A model generated the notes under the pieces. It was not told the DNA's origin, made no database searches, and worked only from the letters and a program-made list of their open reading frames with translations. Shown here piece by piece: positions 9,985-19,018 of a DNA stretch of 62,484 nt. Where the stretch lies: assembly GCA_016720835.1 (NCBI GenBank), contig JADKJW010000022.1, positions 1 through 62,484 of the forward strand. Reading direction: 5' to 3'. This DNA is from Ignavibacteria bacterium (GTDB lineage: Bacteria; Bacteroidota; Ignavibacteria; SZUA-365). The first letter of the stretch is position 1; each line of letters begins with the position of its first letter. The translations under genes and the position numbers were made by a program.

Positions 9985-10150
9985 GCACCCCGTCCCGGGG
10001 TGCTTGCTGGGAGCGTGGCGCGCGTTGTCCGGTGGTCTTCGACGCACCGGCTACTTTCTTGCACCCCGTTCCGGGGTGCGTTCTCGAAACCCGTGTCTCT
10101 TCGTTGTCATGCCGAGCGCAGCCGAGGCATGGCACCCCGTTCCGGGGTGC
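9985..10150. repeat. Cluster of GCACCCCG/CGGGGTGC hairpin repeats
   Basis: Three copies of a 19-base palindrome (8-bp stems, 3-base loops) lie at 9985-10003, 10061-10079 and 10132-10150. The third is directly preceded by CATGCCGAGCGCAGCCGAGG and CATG (10108-10131), itself a CATGCC/GGCATG inverted repeat. That pairing is exactly the core of the 64-bp tandem repeat at 14969. These resemble REP-type extragenic palindromes. Confidence 0.75.
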
Positions 10151-10358
10151 TCGGATACGGTATCTGGATTCTTCGTTCACCTTCTCATTCACCTTCTCCA
10201 TTCACCCTTGGACTTTCTTCAGCCGTACCCCGAGGACTTGTGCGGTTCCTGCCCCGTCGCCCCCGGGTAGCTCGTTCCTCGCAACCCGGGGTTGGATGAC
10301 GTAATCCCTTCGGGATAGAAGATAAAGATTATCTGATCCCATGTTCTCTTCCCCCTCT

Positions 10359-10378
10359 GGGGGGGGGCGGGGGGGGGG
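10359..10378 (+). repeat. Two adjacent G runs (G9-C-G10)
   Basis: Nine G residues (10359-10367), one C, then ten G residues (10369-10378). This could form a G-quadruplex, and run lengths this long are likely to be miscounted in sequencing. It is embedded in a repeat-like stretch (GGCGGAAGGCCGGGAGAGGG) inside island 1. Confidence 0.7.
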
Positions 10379-10646
10379 CGCAGGCGGAAGGCCGGGAGAG
10401 GGGTGGAGCGCACTGACTCGCATTCAATTCGAAATCGGAAATTCGCAATCCGAAATCCTCCTTCTCCATCACCCTTGTTTTCAGCTGCACCGAGAATGGC
10501 TGTCGACAGTGGATATCAAGCTCGCAAATAGCTACATTCTGTTGGCATCCGCGTATCCACTCGAGAAAGCGGGAATTTCTCACCTGTAACCTATCAGCAG
10601 GTGATGGGTCTTGTTACTGATAACACCTGAAACCGTCGAGGGACCG

Positions 10647-12719
10647 ATGAAAACCGGAATTCTCTTCGCAACGCTCCTGTTCGTTTCAACTCAAGCCACG
10701 AATGCGCAGGACTGGGAATGGCTCATTCCCAGGCCCCATGGACAGATTATCAGTGCTGTGGGAAGCGTGGGCAGAGACACCCTGTTCGCTGGATGCACCG
10801 GAGGAATCGTTCAGAGATCGTACGACGGAGGTAGTACCTGGACGAGCTGGAAGCTGGAGACGCCGAAGATCTCCGCGCTCTTTTGCGTAGACGCCGGGCA
10901 CGTCTGGCTCGGCACAAGCGGCGCCATTCTGTTTTCATCCAATCTTGGCGAATCCTGGACCGAACAATTCCGTCAGGGGAGTCTGGACTTTACCAGCCTC
11001 CTTTTTGCTGATGAGAACACGGGGTACGCGCTGCTTGGCGGTTCCTTGTTTCGGACCTGGGATGGCGGGAATAGTTGGGAGAATGCTAACCTGAGCACGC
11101 GAATCTCCTCTGTCACCCTCGCGCGTGACGGTGTGCTCTTCGCATCCATCGATTCCACCGTTTTCCGGTCTGTGGACAAGGGAAACACATGGACGACTTT
11201 CTCCAACCTGTCCTTCGCGCCTGCGGCGGTCAGGTTCTTTTCAGCGAATATCGGCGTTGCATTCTCAACCGCCATGCAGATCGTCGGAACAACGGACGGC
11301 GGGAAGAAGTGGAGCAAGATGGGGTTTTACTCCGCAATGAACGTGACCGATATGCTGTTTCTCGACAGCACGAAGCTTGTCCTGATTCTCCCGACGAGTA
11401 CGGCCCTGATCAATATCACCACCGATTTCGGTTTGAATTGGAACACACCGGCACTTCAGATGCCGGTTACGGGATACATTCGAAGTACTTTCGCAAACAA
11501 AGACGGGTCGGTGACACTCTTTGGAATGTATGGAGGAGTGTTGCTGAAATCTCTCGATTCAATTCAATCCCTGACGCAGATTCACGGATTCGGGAGTGAA
11601 GCCGGCAATATGATCCCATTCTTTACACAACAAGGTGACGGGGTACTGCTCTCCGGTTTCAATAATTCCACCCAGTACTCCCGAACCCATGACTTCGGCA
11701 ATACCTGGACCGTCGAGAATTTTCCGAACAACATCAGTCCGGTGTGTCCATTGCGTGTACGTGACACGATCATCTATGCGGTGTTACCGAGGGAACCATC
11801 AGTCGGTTTTGCCGTTTCCAGCGACCTCGGAAAATCGTGGGACATTCGCGGCCGGCTTCCTACCGATACGGTGAACAAATGGTCGGAAAGCAATCTGAAG
11901 TCGGGGGACGCCCGTTCAGGCGACATCTGGTACAGCTGCAGCGGTGGATCCATATTCCTGTCTGAGGATGAAGGCCGTACGTGGAAATTGACGCATATCG
12001 ATATTCAAGATGCTGCGGAGCGCGGGAGTGCGGGATACAGAATCTCTGCTCCGGACAAGGACGCGGTCTATGTGATGGCGTCCACCCTGGTCTTCGTGTC
12101 GCAGGACAAGGGGAGGATCTGGCGCAGTTACGAAGTATCAAGCAGGCAGGGAGTGCGGCTGGGCGACATGCATTTTGTTACCCGACTGAAGGGATTTGTT
12201 GCCGACAAATCGTACGGGATGTTCTTTAAAACGACGGACGGTGGCGTCACATGGCATCAGGTGCCGAATGTGAACGCGAACAGAATCTATTTCCTGGATC
12301 AGGATCATGGATGGGCGACCTCCAGTTCTTCGATTGCTCGAACAACGGATGGAGGGGAAACGTGGATAACAGCGAAGTTCGACGAACTGTACAATATCGC
12401 CACGATGTTCTTCCTGACACCGTACGAAGGCTGGATGACCGGCACGGTGCGCGAAGGTTCGACAACCGGCGGGGGAGTGACTCTGCGACACACAAGGAAT
12501 GGCGGAGTCAATGCTGTTCATTCACCGTCTCCCTCCGCGACTCTGATACGTGTCTATGACATAACAGGCAGGGAGATTCTTCATGTGGAAGAGCACAGTG
12601 ACCTGACCGATCAAAAGGCGTATTCACTCAGAATCGGAGACTGCGCGCCGGGCATGTACTGGTATACGGTCCGGATCGGAAAGGAGATCCAGGCAGGGAA
12701 GCTTGTGGTGGTCAAATAA
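10647..12719 (+). CDS. Secreted beta-propeller protein with BNR/YCF48-like repeats
   Basis: A 690-residue exported protein. The ATG at 10647 starts a clean signal peptide (MKTGILFATLLFVSTQATNA) and is preferred over an in-frame upstream TTG at 10611. The body contains at least twelve Asp-box-like repeats of the form xxDxGxxW (for example SYDGGSTW, TWDGGNSW, SVDKGNTW, TTDGGVTW, TTDGGETW) spaced every 40-60 residues. This is typical of sortilin/YCF48/BNR propellers. The last ~60 residues (VYDITGREIL ... GMYWYTVRIG) resemble the end of a T9SS C-terminal domain, although the usual NYPNP start is not visible. It has lower GC and more mixed codon use than the core genes around it. It is probably a cell-surface or released binding protein; no enzymatic residues are apparent. 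Confidence 0.82.
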   Translation: MKTGILFATLLFVSTQATNAQDWEWLIPRPHGQIISAVGSVGRDTLFAGCTGGIVQRSYDGGSTWTSWKLETPKISALFCVDAGHVWLGTSGAILFSSNLGESWTEQFRQGSLDFTSLLFADENTGYALLGGSLFRTWDGGNSWENANLSTRISSVTLARDGVLFASIDSTVFRSVDKGNTWTTFSNLSFAPAAVRFFSANIGVAFSTAMQIVGTTDGGKKWSKMGFYSAMNVTDMLFLDSTKLVLILPTSTALINITTDFGLNWNTPALQMPVTGYIRSTFANKDGSVTLFGMYGGVLLKSLDSIQSLTQIHGFGSEAGNMIPFFTQQGDGVLLSGFNNSTQYSRTHDFGNTWTVENFPNNISPVCPLRVRDTIIYAVLPREPSVGFAVSSDLGKSWDIRGRLPTDTVNKWSESNLKSGDARSGDIWYSCSGGSIFLSEDEGRTWKLTHIDIQDAAERGSAGYRISAPDKDAVYVMASTLVFVSQDKGRIWRSYEVSSRQGVRLGDMHFVTRLKGFVADKSYGMFFKTTDGGVTWHQVPNVNANRIYFLDQDHGWATSSSSIARTTDGGETWITAKFDELYNIATMFFLTPYEGWMTGTVREGSTTGGGVTLRHTRNGGVNAVHSPSPSATLIRVYDITGREILHVEEHSDLTDQKAYSLRIGDCAPGMYWYTVRIGKEIQAGKLVVVK

Positions 12720-12775
12720 CCGGATATTCGATCTTCGGTCTTGATTGGACCTCGAGAAGTCAATGTCATCGATGT

Positions 12776-14788
12776 ATGAACAGGACGCCCGGCATGTCGC
12801 ATCACTTTATTTCAGTATTCGCATGGTCGATTCTCTCCTGTGGATGTTTGACCACTGCATGGTCCCAGCCGGGAATCGTCATCACATCGATCAATATTGG
12901 GAACCTTCCCACCGTAAGGTTGCGTATCGCGTCAACCCCGGCCGTTGGAATCGTCATTCTCGCTGTCGAAATCGAACATTTCCGTCAGTGAAAATGGCAT
13001 TCTTCAGAATGCGGACGTGCGGTGCGGCGATACGGCCTCGGCGGTAAACGTAATGTTCTGCCTGGATGCGTCGGGATCAATGCAGCTATCCTTCCCGGAT
13101 CTCAAGGCAGCTGCGAAGGACGTGATCGATAGTCTGCCGCTGCACGACCGGGTAGGAATTGTTTCCTTCGGATCGTCCACCAAACTCGAATACCCGCTCA
13201 GTACCGACAAAGAGGCGGTGAAGCGCGCAATCGATTCGATGAGAACCAGTGGATCGACAGCGATGTACGATGCTCTCGATTCCGCTATCGCGCGAATGGG
13301 AAATGTTTCAGGCGAAAAATACATTGTCCTCCTTACCGACGGTGTCGACAACATGAGCAAGACGACGCTCGATCGCGTCGCGAAACGAATACGGGATGCG
13401 GGCATCGTCATCATCGCCATCTCCTTCGGAGATCCGGGACGTGCGAAGGAGGATCTGCAACGATTGGCGCTGCAGAGCAACGGACTGTACTACACATTGG
13501 TGAGTCAGGCGCAACTTCTCAATACCTTTCGCGATATCTCCGGGTTCCTGCGGCTTGACTTCTGTGATCTCAGCTATACGACAGCACGTTGCGCTGATTC
13601 GCTTCGTGCAGTGCGGGTTGAAGCTGCATCCAATCAACAACGATACTTCGCTGATACCACCATTGCCTCTCCCGCGCTTCCTCAGGCGATCACTCTTCGC
13701 GTCGATGCGCCGTCGATTCTGAATCCGGGAAGCGGGGCGACAATATCATTGAACGTCCTCGGTACTCTCGCTCCATCGTTGTTCGCATTCGAAATTCATC
13801 TCACATCACCCGGGAATTACTTTCCCATTAATCCTGCGCCAGTAACCACCGGCACGATCATCGGCGACCAGGCGGTGACTATCCTGCAACCGAATCCTTC
13901 GGAACTCGTCATATCGAGCGGTGGGATATATCCTCGCCAGTTGTCGGGAACACTGCTATCGCTTTTCCTTCCGATTCCAATCATCGATTCCAGTCGATCC
14001 TATCCCATCGTCATAACCTCCGCAATTCTATCGCAGGGCTGCGACATCCAGCTGTCCGTCATCAATGACACCATCGAGGTCTGTGCGTGCAGGAAACGGT
14101 ATTCCGTGCGACTGGATACGGGGTTGATCGTCTCAGCCGGAGCTGAGCTGCTCGTGCCGCTCTACGTCGATCTCCAAGGCGAATCCCAGAGGACGTTGGA
14201 AATATATGGAACGCTGCATTACGATTCCTCGAAGTTGACGTTCGTGGGATTCCGTACGACAAACACCTTGTTGGAAGGTGGGTTGATACAGACGACAAGT
14301 AGTTCAAGCAATCTTGTTGCATTCCATGCGGTTACGCAGATCCCTGTGACGACCGATGTCGTGCCGATATGCATGGTTCTTTTTGCGGTCAACATTTCGC
14401 GCGAATCAGCATCGACATTGCTCGCTCTCGACAGCGTGCGTGTGTACGCGCGTTGCTGTCCCGACGAAAAAGTTCATGCTCGCGCCACCCCTTTTTCGCC
14501 GGAGTGTGCGAATGCCTCACTGTTCGAAGGTCCAGTCTGACTCAGAACTCCCCCAATCCTGTATCTCGTGTGGCATCCATATCTTTTTCTGTCCTTCATG
14601 ACCAACCGGCAACCGTCTCATTGTATAATTCTCAGGGCGAGTGCATACGTGTTCTGTACCGGGATGTTGCATTCCGGGGAGAGCATGTCCTTCGCGTGGA
14701 TTGCGGCAACCTTCCTGCAGGGGTCTATCTTGTCACATTGGAGACGAAAGAGGGTGCGGAGTCGATGAAAATGTCGGTCGTGCGATGA
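12776..14788 (+). CDS. Secreted von Willebrand factor A domain protein with T9SS sorting domain (two frame breaks)
   Basis: Three overlapping frames read as one protein of about 670 residues. The first frame (12776-12991) gives a signal peptide (HHFISVFAWSILSCGCLTTAWS) and INIGNLPTVRLRIASTPAV. One surplus base near 12947 shifts it into the main frame (SFSLSKSNISVSENG), which carries a VWA domain with a MIDAS motif DASGSM (about residues 94-99) and then beta-rich, cohesin-like segments. A base missing near 14532 shifts the frame again, so FEGP continues as SLTQNSPNPVS, a T9SS C-terminal domain ending at 14788. Both breaks restore to a normal architecture, which favours assembly indels over a decayed gene. 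It probably mediates surface adhesion or cargo binding. Confidence 0.7.
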
Positions 14789-14945
14789 ATCCTCAATGTC
14801 ATGAGCGTTCGTTTGCCTTTCACTGCAGACCCTTCTGCGCATCGGGGTGACAGGCTGGACGAGTGTGAAAGGCAGCGTTCACCCTGAGCGCGAGGGTCTG
14901 GCCGTTCGGATGTCAATCGGTGTTCGGAGTACTTCGATTGTCGTT

Positions 14946-14961
14946 CCTAACAAGCGTTAGG
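14946..14961. repeat. CCTAAC-AAGC-GTTAGG palindrome, copy 2
   Basis: Identical to the 16 bases at 9961-9976 and likewise preceded by a related TTCGGAGTA-containing stretch. It sits directly before the 64-bp tandem array. Confidence 0.75.
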
Positions 14962-14968
14962 CATTTGT

Positions 14969-15205
14969 CATGCCGAGCGCAGCGGAGGCATGGCGCCCCG
15001 TTTCGGGGTGCGGTTCACGGGATCACCTTTATCATGCCGAGCGAAGTCGAGGCATGGCGCCCCGTTCCGGGGTGCGGTTCACGGGATCACCTTTGTCATG
15101 CCGAGCGAAGTCGAGGCATGGCGCCCCGTTCCGGGGTGCGGTTCACGGGATCACCTTTGTCATGCCGAGCGAAGTCGAGGCATGGCACCCCGTTTCGCGG
15201 GTGCG
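14969..15205. repeat. 64-bp tandem repeat, four copies, each with two palindromes
   Basis: Units begin at 14969, 15033, 15097 and 15161. Units 2 and 3 are identical over all 64 bases; unit 1 differs at a few positions and unit 4 is partial and diverged. Each unit has an outer CATGCC/GGCATG inverted repeat, then GCCCCG/CGGGGTGC, then the linker GGTTCACGGGATCACCTTTG. The palindromic core also occurs once in island 1 at 10108-10150. Copies are directly contiguous with no variable spacers, so this is not a CRISPR array; it resembles REP/BIME-type repeats. Confidence 0.85.
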
Positions 15206-15225
15206 TACGATGCTTGCCCCGTCTT

Positions 15226-15260
15226 CAATCCGAAATCGGAAATCCGCAATCCGAAATCTT
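15226..15260. repeat. 35-bp dispersed element, copy 2
   Basis: CAATCCGAAATCGGAAATCC followed by GCAATCCGAAATCTT. It matches 10425-10459 in island 1 with three mismatches, and contains internal repeats of the form AATCCGAAATC. Its function is unknown. Confidence 0.65.
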
Positions 15261-15486
15261 CCGGTCTTCTTTGTTCCCGACTCGGAAATTCCCGATATTG
15301 CGATGCTATTTGATAACCACAACGGACCCATGAAACGCATCTACGGACAAAACAAGGCGGCAGCGGCACTCAGCACGAGGGCCATGCTGCGTTTTGTCAG
15401 TCTCACGGGCTCCCTCCCGGCATCGTCGTTCCCTCACGCAACCGACAACATCCGTATCGTTGAATCGCCTAGCCGTGGAGAACACC

Positions 15487-16869
15487 ATGTCGTACGAAAC
15501 ACCCAGCCTCACCCCTGAATCCCGCACGAGCGGGTCCAAATCCTTCTTCCTCACCCCGACCGATGTCCATTCCACGCTCCGCCGGCACCTGCTGGTGGAC
15601 GGCTTCGAGATGGTGGTCGATCTCGAACGCAGCCGCGGTTCGCGCATCTATGACGCGCTGAACGACCGCCAGTACCTCGACTTCTTCACCTTCTTCGCCT
15701 CGTCGCCCGTGGGCATCAATCATCCGAAGATGCTCACGGACGAATTCCGCGACCGCATCTTCCATGCCGCCGTCAACAAGCCCTCCAATTCCGACATCTA
15801 CACCCTGGAAATGGCGGAGTTCGTCGACACGTTCTCGCGCGTGGCCATCCCGGACTACCTGCCGCATGCCTTCTTCATCGAAGGCGGCGCCTTGGCCGTG
15901 GAAAACGCGCTGAAGACGGCCTTCGACTGGAAGGTGCAGAAGAACTTCGAGAAGGGACACGGCGAGGAGCACGGACACAAGATCATCCACTTCGAGCACG
16001 CCTTCCACGGCCGCTCGGGGTATACGATGTCGCTCACGAACACCGATCCCACGAAGATCCGCCATTACCCGAAATTCCCGGGCTGGCCGCGCATCACGAG
16101 TCCCGGCCTGCGCTTCCCCCTGACGCCCGCGAATGTGGAGCAGGCGATCGCGCTCGAACAGCAGGCGGTCGCGCAGATCAAACAGGCCTTCCGCGACAAT
16201 CCCGACGACATCGCGGCCATCATCATCGAACCGATCCAGGCCGAGGGTGGCGACTTCCACTTCCGCCCCGAATTCCTGCAGCAGCTCCGCACGCTCGCCG
16301 ACGAGAACGAGGCGCTGCTGATCTTCGACGAAATCCAGACGGGCATCGGCCTCACCGGCAAGATGTGGGCGCATCAGTACTTCACGAAGCCCGACATCAT
16401 GTGCTTCGGCAAGAAAATGCAGGTGTGCGGTATCCTGGCCGGATCGCGGGTCGACGAAGTGGAGGGCAACGTGTTTGCGGTGTCGAGCCGCATCAATTCC
16501 ACCTGGGGCGGCAACCTCGTGGACATGGTGCGCAGCCAGCGCTACCTCGAGATCATCGAGGAGGAGCGCCTCGTGGACAACGCCGCCACCGTGGGACTGC
16601 ATCTCCTCGACGAACTGCATGCGATCGCCGAGGAGCACGCGTCGCTCGTGTCCAACGTGCGCGGCCGCGGCCTCTTCTGCGCCATCGATCTCGCCACGCC
16701 GGCACTGCGTGACACGGTGCGCAACCGCTGCTTCGAGCTGGGACTCATCATCCTCGGCTGCGGCGCACAGTCCCTGCGCTTCCGTCCGGCGCTCAACATC
16801 ACGGGGAATGAGATCGACGAGGGCCTGAACCTGCTCCGCACGGCCCTGCGCGAAGCCAAGAAAGCGTAA
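15487..16869 (+). CDS. lat: L-lysine 6-aminotransferase (class III, PLP-dependent)
   Basis: A 460-residue class III aminotransferase. It matches the L-lysine epsilon-aminotransferase family from end to end: FFTFFASSPVGINHP near the start, then FIEGGALAVENALKTAFDW, EPIQAEGGDFHFR, IFDEIQTGIGLTG and CFGKKM, where Lys309 or Lys310 is the likely PLP-binding lysine. It moves the epsilon-amino group of lysine to 2-oxoglutarate, giving 2-aminoadipate semialdehyde (cyclising to piperideine-6-carboxylate). The ATG at 15487 matches the family's start; the frame is open 31 codons further upstream without conservation. The aldehyde dehydrogenase 62 bases downstream is the expected next enzyme, so the pair forms a lysine-to-2-aminoadipate pathway. 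Confidence 0.92.
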   Translation: MSYETPSLTPESRTSGSKSFFLTPTDVHSTLRRHLLVDGFEMVVDLERSRGSRIYDALNDRQYLDFFTFFASSPVGINHPKMLTDEFRDRIFHAAVNKPSNSDIYTLEMAEFVDTFSRVAIPDYLPHAFFIEGGALAVENALKTAFDWKVQKNFEKGHGEEHGHKIIHFEHAFHGRSGYTMSLTNTDPTKIRHYPKFPGWPRITSPGLRFPLTPANVEQAIALEQQAVAQIKQAFRDNPDDIAAIIIEPIQAEGGDFHFRPEFLQQLRTLADENEALLIFDEIQTGIGLTGKMWAHQYFTKPDIMCFGKKMQVCGILAGSRVDEVEGNVFAVSSRINSTWGGNLVDMVRSQRYLEIIEEERLVDNAATVGLHLLDELHAIAEEHASLVSNVRGRGLFCAIDLATPALRDTVRNRCFELGLIILGCGAQSLRFRPALNITGNEIDEGLNLLRTALREAKKA

Positions 16870-16931
16870 TCTGCATCCTGTTATCCGATTCTCCCGACAT
16901 CAAGAACATTTCTCCCGATAGAGAGGCACTC

Positions 16932-18460
16932 ATGGAATTCCTGAACATTCTCGGCATCAAGAAGCTCAACTTCGGCGCGTCCACCGGACAGCAGTGGATC
17001 GAAACGACCGGCACCGAACTGAAAATCCACTCGCCCGCGACGGGCGAATACATCGCGTCCGTGCGCCAGGCGACGGAAGCGGAATACGAAACCGTGGTCG
17101 CGGCGGCGCAGAAGGCCTTCGAGGCATGGCGCCGCGTGCCCGCCCCCAAGCGCGGCGAGGTCGTGCGCCTGCTCGGCCTGAAGCTGCGCGAGTACAAGCA
17201 GGAGCTCGGGCATCTCGTCGCGCTCGAGAACGGCAAGTCTCTCAGGAAGGCCTGGGCGAGGTGCAGGAGATGATCGACATCTGCGACTTCGCGGTCGGTC
17301 TTTCGCGGCAGCTCTACGGCTTCACCATGCATTCCGAGCGCCCGAATCACCGCATGTACGACCAGTACCATCCGCTGGGCGTCGTGGCGACGGTGTCGGC
17401 CTTCAATTTCCCGGTGGCAGTGTGGTCGTGGAACGCCATGCTGGCCGCGGTCTGCGGCGACACGAATCTCTGGAAGCCGTCTTCGAAGGTTCCCCTGACC
17501 GCCATCGCCTGCCAGAACATCGTGGCCGAGGTGCTGCGCGAGAACGATCTGCCCGAAGGCCTGTTCTGCCTCGTGGTGGGGAAGGGCTCCAGCGTGGGTG
17601 AAATGATGCTCAACGACAAGCGCATCCCGCTGATCTCCGTTACCGGCTCCACGAATGTGGGCCGCCATGCGGGCGAAGTGGTGGCGCGCCGTTTCGGCCG
17701 CTGCATCCTCGAACTCGGCGGCAACAACGCCATCATCCTCACGCCCGATACCGACATGAAAATGGCTGTCCCGGCGGTGGTGTTCGGCGCGGTCGGCACA
17801 GCCGGACAGCGCTGCACGTCCACACGCCGGCTCATCATCCACGAGTCGGTGTACGACAAGGTGAAGGACGCGCTCGTGAAGGCGTACGCCGGACTCCGCA
17901 TCGGCACGCCGATGGATCAGAGCAATCACGTCGGTCCGCTCATCGACAAGGCGGCGGTGGACATGTTCCTCAAGGCTCTCGAGAGCGCGAAGCAGGAAGG
18001 CGGCACCGTGATTTCGGGCGGCGAAGCGCTGAGCGGTCCGGGCTACGAGAGCGGCTGTTATGTGCGTCCCGCCATCGTCGAGGCCGAGAACCACTACCAC
18101 ATCGTGCAGGAAGAGACCTTCGCGCCCATCCTCTATCTGCTCAAGTATTCTGGTGATGTAAGCGAGGCTATCGCGTTGCAGAACAACGTGGTACAGGGAC
18201 TCTCCTCATCCATCTTCACCCTCGACATGCGCGAGGCGGAGGAGTTCCTCTCGGCCTGGGGCAGCGATTGCGGCATCGCCAACGTGAACATCGGCACCTC
18301 GGGCGCCGAGATCGGCGGGGCCTTCGGCGGCGAGAAGGAAACCGGCGGCGGCCGCGAATCCGGCTCCGACGCCTGGAAGGCCTACATGCGCCGCCAGACC
18401 AACACGATCAATTACGGCACGCAGTTGCCGTTGGCGCAGGGGATCAAGTTCGATATTTAA
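16932..18460 (+). CDS. amaB: 2-Aminoadipate-semialdehyde dehydrogenase (ALDH7-type), frame break near 17243
   Basis: A protein of about 509 residues, once a missing base near 17243 is restored. The first frame ends GHLVALENGKSL, and the other frame resumes with QEGLGEVQEMIDICDF; together they match the continuous ALDH sequence. ALDH hallmarks are present: AFNFPVAVWSWNAM, the ELGGNN motif with the general-base Glu, and GQRCTS with the catalytic Cys at about residue 295. The ELGGNN form and overall sequence point to the antiquitin/ALDH7 (AmaB/Pcd) group, which oxidises 2-aminoadipate semialdehyde. That fits the upstream lysine aminotransferase. Its 3' end is partly duplicated about 1 kb downstream, beyond the toxin-antitoxin pair. 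Confidence 0.88.
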
Positions 18461-18500
18461 TCGAGCACCCTGGAATCGGCTCCTTGCCGGTTTTTAACGC

Positions 18501-18624
18501 GGTGATGCGGAGACGCGGTGATGCGGAGACGCGGGTGACACGGAGACGGTGACGCGGAGACGCGGTGACACGGAGACGCGGTGACACGGAGACGCGGTGA
18601 CACGGAGACGCGGTGACGCGGAGG
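18501..18624. repeat. 16-bp tandem minisatellite
   Basis: About eight copies of a 16-bp unit, GGTGACACGGAGACGC, with early units reading GGTGATGCGGAGACGC and one or two shortened units in the middle. It starts 40 bases after the aldehyde dehydrogenase stop and ends at a terminator-like hairpin. It contains no coding frame of note. Confidence 0.85.
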
Positions 18625-18646
18625 GGTACACGGCAGTGTGCCCCTC
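18621..18646. terminator. Terminator-like hairpin between convergent genes
   Basis: GAGGGG-T-ACAC, loop GGCA, GTGT-G-CCCCTC: a ten-pair stem with one internal mismatch. It is placed between the ends of the convergent aldehyde dehydrogenase and antitoxin genes and could serve both. A related hairpin occurs at 19522-19545. Confidence 0.5.
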
Positions 18647-18661
18647 GTGCCTTTGTAAGGT

Positions 18662-19018
18662 CTAGCCCGCGTCGTTGCGGCGTTGTTTAGCGACCTTGCT
18701 GCGTTTTCGTGGCAAGGGTACCAAGTGAAGCTCGATGCCGCAACCCACGGCCTGCGCGTATTTCTTCAACGTGACCAGGGACGGCGAATGTTTCGGAGCA
18801 GCTTCGAGACGCGAGATCGCGCTCTTGGTCGTTCCCATGGCCTCGGCCACCTGCTCCTGTGTCAATCCTGCTCGCGCGCGTGCAGCAAGCAATTCACGGA
18901 TAAGCGAATATTCTACCTCAAGATCGTCATACGCCTCTGTGAAGCCCTCTCGTTTCCGTGCCTTTCTGAGGAACGCATCATGATCGTGAGGAACGGGATT
19001 GAAATCGAGATCAGCCAT
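18662..19018 (-). CDS. HigA-like antitoxin, XRE family
   Basis: A 118-residue DNA-binding protein with a helix-turn-helix of the XRE/Cro type at about residues 42-98 (LIRELLAARARAGLTQEQVA, then EAMGTTKSAISRLEAA). A basic tail follows. It overlaps the toxin gene by 8 bases, with the toxin upstream, which is the HigBA gene order. By analogy it would neutralise the toxin and repress its own promoter. The N-terminal extension before the helix-turn-helix fits HigA-type antitoxins that act with Gp49-like toxins. Confidence 0.82.
   Translation of the reverse strand: MADLDFNPVPHDHDAFLRKARKREGFTEAYDDLEVEYSLIRELLAARARAGLTQEQVAEAMGTTKSAISRLEAAPKHSPSLVTLKKYAQAVGCGIELHLVPLPRKRSKVAKQRRNDAG

Larger units (their letters stand above)
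9714..10646. repeat. Intergenic repeat island 1 (no convincing gene)
   Basis: About 930 bases without a believable coding gene. From left to right it holds a perfect 10-bp-stem hairpin (9747-9770), a degenerate 'GTCATCCTGA...GAAGGATCT' element (9861-9913), a CCTAAC/GTTAGG palindrome (9961-9976), three GCACCCCG/CGGGGTGC hairpins, a TTCACCTTCTC tract (about 10175-10206), two long G runs (10359-10378) and a 35-bp element (10425-10459) that recurs at 15226. The short open frames here run through repeats and resemble no protein. Several of the same modules recur in island 2, on the far side of the next two genes. Confidence 0.75.
14789..15486. repeat. Intergenic repeat island 2 (no convincing gene)
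   Basis: About 700 bases between the VWA protein and the lysine aminotransferase. It contains a degenerate CCTGAGCGCGAGGGTCT element (14883-14900), the second CCTAAC/GTTAGG palindrome (14946-14961), a four-copy 64-bp tandem repeat (14969-15205) and the second copy of a 35-bp element (15226-15260). The final ~200 bases before 15487 look like an upstream region of the aminotransferase gene; a 62-codon open frame there (15330-15518) overlaps the real start and is not credible. Confidence 0.75.

Noticed and set aside
9932..10304. Several short open frames in island 1
   Set aside because: They translate palindromic and low-complexity repeats in all frames; none has a credible start signal.
14969..15205. 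Possible CRISPR array
   Set aside because: Repeats are directly contiguous 64-bp units; there are no unique spacers and no cas genes.
15330..15518. Small open frame upstream of the lysine aminotransferase (MKRIYGQNK...)
   Set aside because: It overlaps the real start of the aminotransferase in another frame and shows no domain or convincing ribosome-binding site.
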